A stretch of DNA of 64,000 nt, taken from Agromyces albus. GTDB lineage: Bacteria; Actinomycetota; Actinomycetes; Actinomycetales; Microbacteriaceae. A program made the translations under genes and the position numbers. The notes under the pieces were generated by a model. That model searched no databases and was not told the DNA's origin. It was given only the letters and a program-made list of their open reading frames with translations. This document shows, one piece after another, positions 60,623 to 64,000 of the stretch (within the stretch, counting starts at the first letter, position 1; every line of letters starts with the position of its first letter). The stretch lies in contig NZ_SDPN01000001.1 of NCBI RefSeq assembly GCF_004134825.1, positions 124,001-188,000 of the forward strand, read 5' to 3'.

Positions 60623-61515
60623 AGTGCCCTCCCCTGCACGGCCTCTTGCGACCGCGGATCGAGGGCGTCGCGGAGGGCGTCGCCGAGGAAGTTGAAGGCG
60701 AGCACCACCGTGAGAATGGCGAGGCCCGGGAATGCCGCGATCCACCACGACGAGAACTGCTGCACGCCGTCGGCGACCATCGAACCCCAGTCGGGCGTGG
60801 GCGGCACCGCGCCGAGGCCGAGGAACGACAGCCCGGAGAGCAGGAGGATCGCCGTTCCGACGTCGAGCGTCGCGAGCACGACGACGGGCGAGATGACATT
60901 CGGCAGGATGTCCTTGCCGAGCGACGTGAACGGGCCGTTGCCGAGCAACCGCCCCGCGATCACGTACTCGGCGTTGCGCGCACCCAGCACGAGCGACCGG
61001 GTGACGCGGGCATAGGCCGGCCACGACACGATGAGCATCGCGATGACGGCATTCGTCAGGCTCGGGCCGAGCGCCGCCGCGATCACCATCGCGAGGATGA
61101 TCGTCGGGAACGCGAACACGAGGTCGGCGATCCGCATGATCATCTCGTCGATCGCCTTGCCGAAGTAGCCCGCGATCGCCCCGAGCACCGAGCCGATGAG
61201 CATCGCGAACACGACGAGCATGAGAGCGAGCGGGATCGACACCTGCGCACCCGAGACGACGCGCGACAGCACGTCACGACCGACCTGGTCGGTGCCGAAC
61301 CAGTGCTCGGCGCCCGGAGCCTGCAGCCGCTCGAAGTCTTGGGCGAGCGGATCGTATGGACTGATCGACGGCGCGAGCAGCGCGATGACCAGCCAGAACA
61401 CCACGATGGCCCCACCCGTGATGGCGAGCGGCGTGCGGAGCTGCTTCGAGATGCGCAGCCGACCCTTGCGACGGGTCTGGACGGCGAGCACGTCGGTCAT
61501 GCCACGTTCGGTCAT
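60619..61515 (-). CDS. Dipeptide/oligopeptide ABC transporter permease (DppC/OppC type)
   Basis: The 298-residue permease starts at the ATG at 61515, which overlaps the DppB-type stop; another ATG five codons later (61500) is possible. It has APSISPYDPLAQDF and HWFGTDQVGRDVLSRVVSGAQVS (about residues 50-100), the classic DppC pattern, and the EAA-like loop REN-AEYVIAGRLLGNG near 195. Six helices. It forms the channel with the DppB-type protein. Confidence 0.93.
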   Translation of the reverse strand: MTERGMTDVLAVQTRRKGRLRISKQLRTPLAITGGAIVVFWLVIALLAPSISPYDPLAQDFERLQAPGAEHWFGTDQVGRDVLSRVVSGAQVSIPLALMLVVFAMLIGSVLGAIAGYFGKAIDEMIMRIADLVFAFPTIILAMVIAAALGPSLTNAVIAMLIVSWPAYARVTRSLVLGARNAEYVIAGRLLGNGPFTSLGKDILPNVISPVVVLATLDVGTAILLLSGLSFLGLGAVPPTPDWGSMVADGVQQFSSWWIAAFPGLAILTVVLAFNFLGDALRDALDPRSQEAVQGRAL

Positions 61516-62585
61516 GCCACCCTCACCCTCGGGTCGATGAAGCCGTAGAGCACGTCGACCAGGAAGTTCAACCCGATGTAGACGCATCCGACGACGAGGC
61601 CGACGCCCATGATGGCGGGCAGGTCGAGCTTGGTGGCAGCCGAGTAGGCGTACTCACCCAGCCCGTGCCAGGAGTAGACCTTCTCGACGAGCACCGTGCC
61701 CGAGAGCAGCGAGCCGAACGCGACGCCGAGCACCGTGATGATCGGCACGAGCGCGCCGCGCAGCACGTACCGGCTGACGACCACGCGGCCCGGGAGCCCC
61801 TTGGCGCGGGCGGCACGCACGTAGTCGAGGTCGAGCACCTCGAGGATGGCCGACCTCGCGAAGCGCGTGAGGAGGCCGATCGTGTAGAGCGCTAGCACCG
61901 CGGCCGGCAGGATCAGGTGCGCGACCGCGTCGCCGAACGTGGCCCACTGGCCCGCGAGCAGGGAGTCGACGGTGTACATGCCGGTCACCTTCGGCGGCGG
62001 GATCGCCGCGGGCGAGAGCCGTCCGGAGCCCGGGAACCAGCGCAATTGCGAGAAGAACACGAAGTAGACGACGAGGGCGAGCCAGAACGACGGCACCGAG
62101 ATGCCAATGAGGCTCACGACGCGGATCACTTGGTCGGTGATCGTGCGCCGTCGCAGCGCCGCCCACATTCCGAGTCCGACCCCGAGGACGATGGAGATCA
62201 GGATGGCGGCGAGCGCGAGCTCCGCGGTCGCCGGGAACGCCTTGCCGAGGTCATCGGCGACGGGCGCACGCGTCTGCTGCGACACCCCCAGGTCGCCCTG
62301 GAGGACGTTGCCGAGGTAGGTCACGTATTGCACTGGGAGGGGCTGGTCGAGACCTGCGTTCGCGCGGAACTGCGCCACGATCTCGGGGTTCGCGGCGGCC
62401 TGCTCGCCGAGCGCCGCCTGCACCGGATCGGCGGGCACGAGGTTCGTGAGGGTGAACGTGACGAGCGTCACCCCGAAGAGCAGGAGGATCGTCAGGCCCG
62501 CCCTGACGCCGAGGTAGCGCGCGAGCGGGTGGATGCCCGCTCGCGCGCCCTGCTTCTCGGGAGCCGCGCTACTCGATTCCGGCAA
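61512..62585 (-). CDS. Dipeptide/oligopeptide ABC transporter permease (DppB/OppB type)
   Basis: The 357-residue permease has TLVTFTLTNLVPADPVQAALG near residue 40, YLGNVLQGDLGVSQQTRAPV near 92, and the coupling loop LDYVRAARAKGLPGRVVVSRYVLRGALVPIITVLG near 255-290, characteristic of DppB. The start is uncertain: the only plausible codon is a TTG at 62585 that overlaps the binding-protein gene by 17 bases, with no strong ribosome site. Six helices are clear. Confidence 0.9.
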   Translation of the reverse strand: MPESSSAAPEKQGARAGIHPLARYLGVRAGLTILLLFGVTLVTFTLTNLVPADPVQAALGEQAAANPEIVAQFRANAGLDQPLPVQYVTYLGNVLQGDLGVSQQTRAPVADDLGKAFPATAELALAAILISIVLGVGLGMWAALRRRTITDQVIRVVSLIGISVPSFWLALVVYFVFFSQLRWFPGSGRLSPAAIPPPKVTGMYTVDSLLAGQWATFGDAVAHLILPAAVLALYTIGLLTRFARSAILEVLDLDYVRAARAKGLPGRVVVSRYVLRGALVPIITVLGVAFGSLLSGTVLVEKVYSWHGLGEYAYSAATKLDLPAIMGVGLVVGCVYIGLNFLVDVLYGFIDPRVRVA

Positions 62586-64000
62586 GATCGACGGTCCAGG
62601 TGGGGTTGAGCGGCACCGCGGTGATGCTCGTCGCGGTCACCACGTTCTGCGCCGGCTGGAGCAGCGGGATGAACGGCCCGCTCGCGTTCTGCGCCTTCTG
62701 CAGCTCTCCATACGCGGCGGCGCGCGCGTCGGGGTCGGTCGCCGTCACGGCAGCGGTCGCCAGCTCGGTCACCATGGGGTCGGCGCCGGGTGCCCAGCCG
62801 GCCCGCAGGCCCACGAGCTCGCCCGGCGTGAAGGCCAGGTAGTTCGACGGGTCGGGGAAGTCGGGACCCCAGTACCAGAGGCCGACCGTCTCCTTGCCGT
62901 CGCGGTAGGCGTCGAGCTCGGTGGCGACGGGTGCGGGGGCGAGCGTGATGTTGATGCCCACCTCCTTGAGCTGCGCCTGAACCGACTCCGCGACGCTCTG
63001 GAGGGAGAGCCCCTGCACGGTGATGTCGTTCGGGAAGTTCAGCGTGACCTCCTCGCCGGCATAGCCGGACTCGGCGAGCGCCGCCGCTGCCGCGTCGGCG
63101 TCGAACTGGTTGCCGTCGGCCGCGTCGAGGGCCCCGTTGAAGATCGACGGGATGAAGCCGCCCGGACGAATGGAGCCCTCACCGGCCAGATCGACGATCT
63201 TGTCGTAGTCGATGCCGAGCTTGAACGCCTCGAGGAACTTCGGGTTGCTCGTGATCTCGTTGACCGCGGGGTTCTGGTTCAGGAACAGGAAGATCATGTA
63301 CCGCGAGGGGTTCGCAATGATCGAGACCTTCGAGGTGTCGAGCTCGGAGACCTGGTCGGGATTGAGGTCCAGCGCCACTTGCGAGTCGCCGGCCTCGACG
63401 TTGAGCTTCTGCGTCGGACCCTGCACGTTGCGGAGCACCACTCGCTCGTACGCGGGCTTCGTGCCGGTGTACTCGGGGTTCGCGGTGAACACCACCTGGG
63501 ATGCCGCGTCGAAGGACTCGAGGATGTAGGGGCCCGAGCCCGCCGACTCGGTGTTGAGGAACGTCTCGGCGTCGTCGTCGGTGGTGGCGCTGCCGCCGTT
63601 CTCCTCGACGACCTCCTGGTTGACCACGCCGAGCGCCGGATTCGGCAGGATGAACGGAAGCGCCGGGTTCGGCGACTCGGAGGTCAGCGTAAGCGTCGTC
63701 TCGGAGGTCTTCTCGATCGTCACGCCGTCGAGCAGGAACGATGGGTTGCCCTTGAGGCCCTGTACGCGCTGCAGTGAGAACACCGCGTCGTCGACCGTCA
63801 CATCCGAACCGTCGGAGAACTTGTGGCCCTCGTTCATGGTGAGCGTCACGACCGTGTTGTCGTCGCTGATCTCATAGCTCGCGAGCCCGTCGACGGGCGC
63901 CGTGACGTCGTCGCCGTCGAACGTGAGGAGCGTCTCGTAGAGGGCCTTCGCGACGATCCCCCCGGTGGTCTCGTACTCCCGGTTGGGGTCGGCGGTCTTC
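62569..64000 (-). CDS. Peptide/solute-binding protein of the ABC importer (partial, N-terminus missing)
   Basis: The visible 476 residues continue past the right edge, where they read EYETTGGIVAKALYETLLTFDGDD. This is the SBP_bac_5 family (DppA/OppA): LTMNEGHKFSDGSDVTVDDAVFSLQRVQ is the usual signature in the first half, with YILESFDAASQVVF and IDYDKIVDLAGEGSIRPGG later. The signal peptide and lipobox must lie outside the window. It is the first gene of the importer operon. The ligand is not predictable; nickel, dipeptides or other solutes are possible in this family. Confidence 0.93.
   Translation of the reverse strand, partial: KTADPNREYETTGGIVAKALYETLLTFDGDDVTAPVDGLASYEISDDNTVVTLTMNEGHKFSDGSDVTVDDAVFSLQRVQGLKGNPSFLLDGVTIEKTSETTLTLTSESPNPALPFILPNPALGVVNQEVVEENGGSATTDDDAETFLNTESAGSGPYILESFDAASQVVFTANPEYTGTKPAYERVVLRNVQGPTQKLNVEAGDSQVALDLNPDQVSELDTSKVSIIANPSRYMIFLFLNQNPAVNEITSNPKFLEAFKLGIDYDKIVDLAGEGSIRPGGFIPSIFNGALDAADGNQFDADAAAAALAESGYAGEEVTLNFPNDITVQGLSLQSVAESVQAQLKEVGINITLAPAPVATELDAYRDGKETVGLWYWGPDFPDPSNYLAFTPGELVGLRAGWAPGADPMVTELATAAVTATDPDARAAAYGELQKAQNASGPFIPLLQPAQNVVTATSITAVPLNPTWTVDLAGIE

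Overview
The window is high-GC (about 70 percent) actinobacterial chromosome. I read it as a member of the Microbacteriaceae (Agromyces- or Microbacterium-like). The reasons are the coproporphyrin branch of haem synthesis (HemQ/ChdC with a CgoX-type oxidase), many TANNNT boxes sitting 6-7 bases before start codons (leaderless genes), a short interspersed palindrome family, and a very frequent GGATGCC motif. The family assignment is inference. There is no rRNA, tRNA, CRISPR array or phage. No stretch longer than about 270 bases lacks a gene.

Layout. (1) 1-7988: a BMP-type (nucleoside/purine-like) ABC importer on the minus strand, divergent from a LacI regulator followed by an overlapping run of a GATase1-like protein, an ATZ/TRZ-type amidohydrolase and a creatininase-family hydrolase. 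This looks like a self-contained uptake and catabolism locus for an N-rich ring compound. (2) 8009-13700, minus: a 3-hydroxyisobutyryl-CoA hydrolase-like gene, then prpD, prpB and prpC (methylcitrate cycle) and a RibD-fold reductase, with a large dyad-symmetric operator between prpD and prpB. (3) 13759-29868: mixed housekeeping and accessory genes (VOC protein, MarR-GNAT pair facing a LysE exporter, PEBP protein, trhO, a broken GIY-YIG gene between inverted repeats, LssY_C protein, LuxR regulator, PLP enzyme, PEP mutase-like lyase, ABC-2 exporter, AlkZ-like protein, HxlR/azoreductase pair). (4) 30000-47905: haem genes in three blocks, hemQ-cpfC-hemC-hemD-hemB-hemL and hemE-cgoX on the minus strand and hemA on the plus strand, separated by two accessory segments. 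One carries a methyltransferase, a GntR regulator and three small envelope proteins. The other carries two RelE-type toxin-antitoxin modules, an EamA transporter and small genes. (5) 47971-58941: GNAT, CcdA plus thioredoxin lipoprotein, glyS, a membrane alpha/beta hydrolase with an aminoacyl-phosphatidylglycerol synthase-like protein, a large secreted metallophosphoesterase and a Nudix hydrolase. (6) 58977-64000, minus: a dipeptide/oligopeptide ABC importer whose binding protein runs off the right edge.

The most unusual signals are sequence-level. Palindromic repeats of about 41 bp flank a frameshifted GIY-YIG nuclease gene, supply the stop codons of neighbouring genes, and are translated inside HemE and at the start of HemL. 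A four-copy nested operator lies in the prp operon. The GGATGCC/GGCATCC motif occurs several-fold more often than composition predicts. Many start codons carry a -10 box directly upstream, including hemA, hemB, prpD and both antitoxins.
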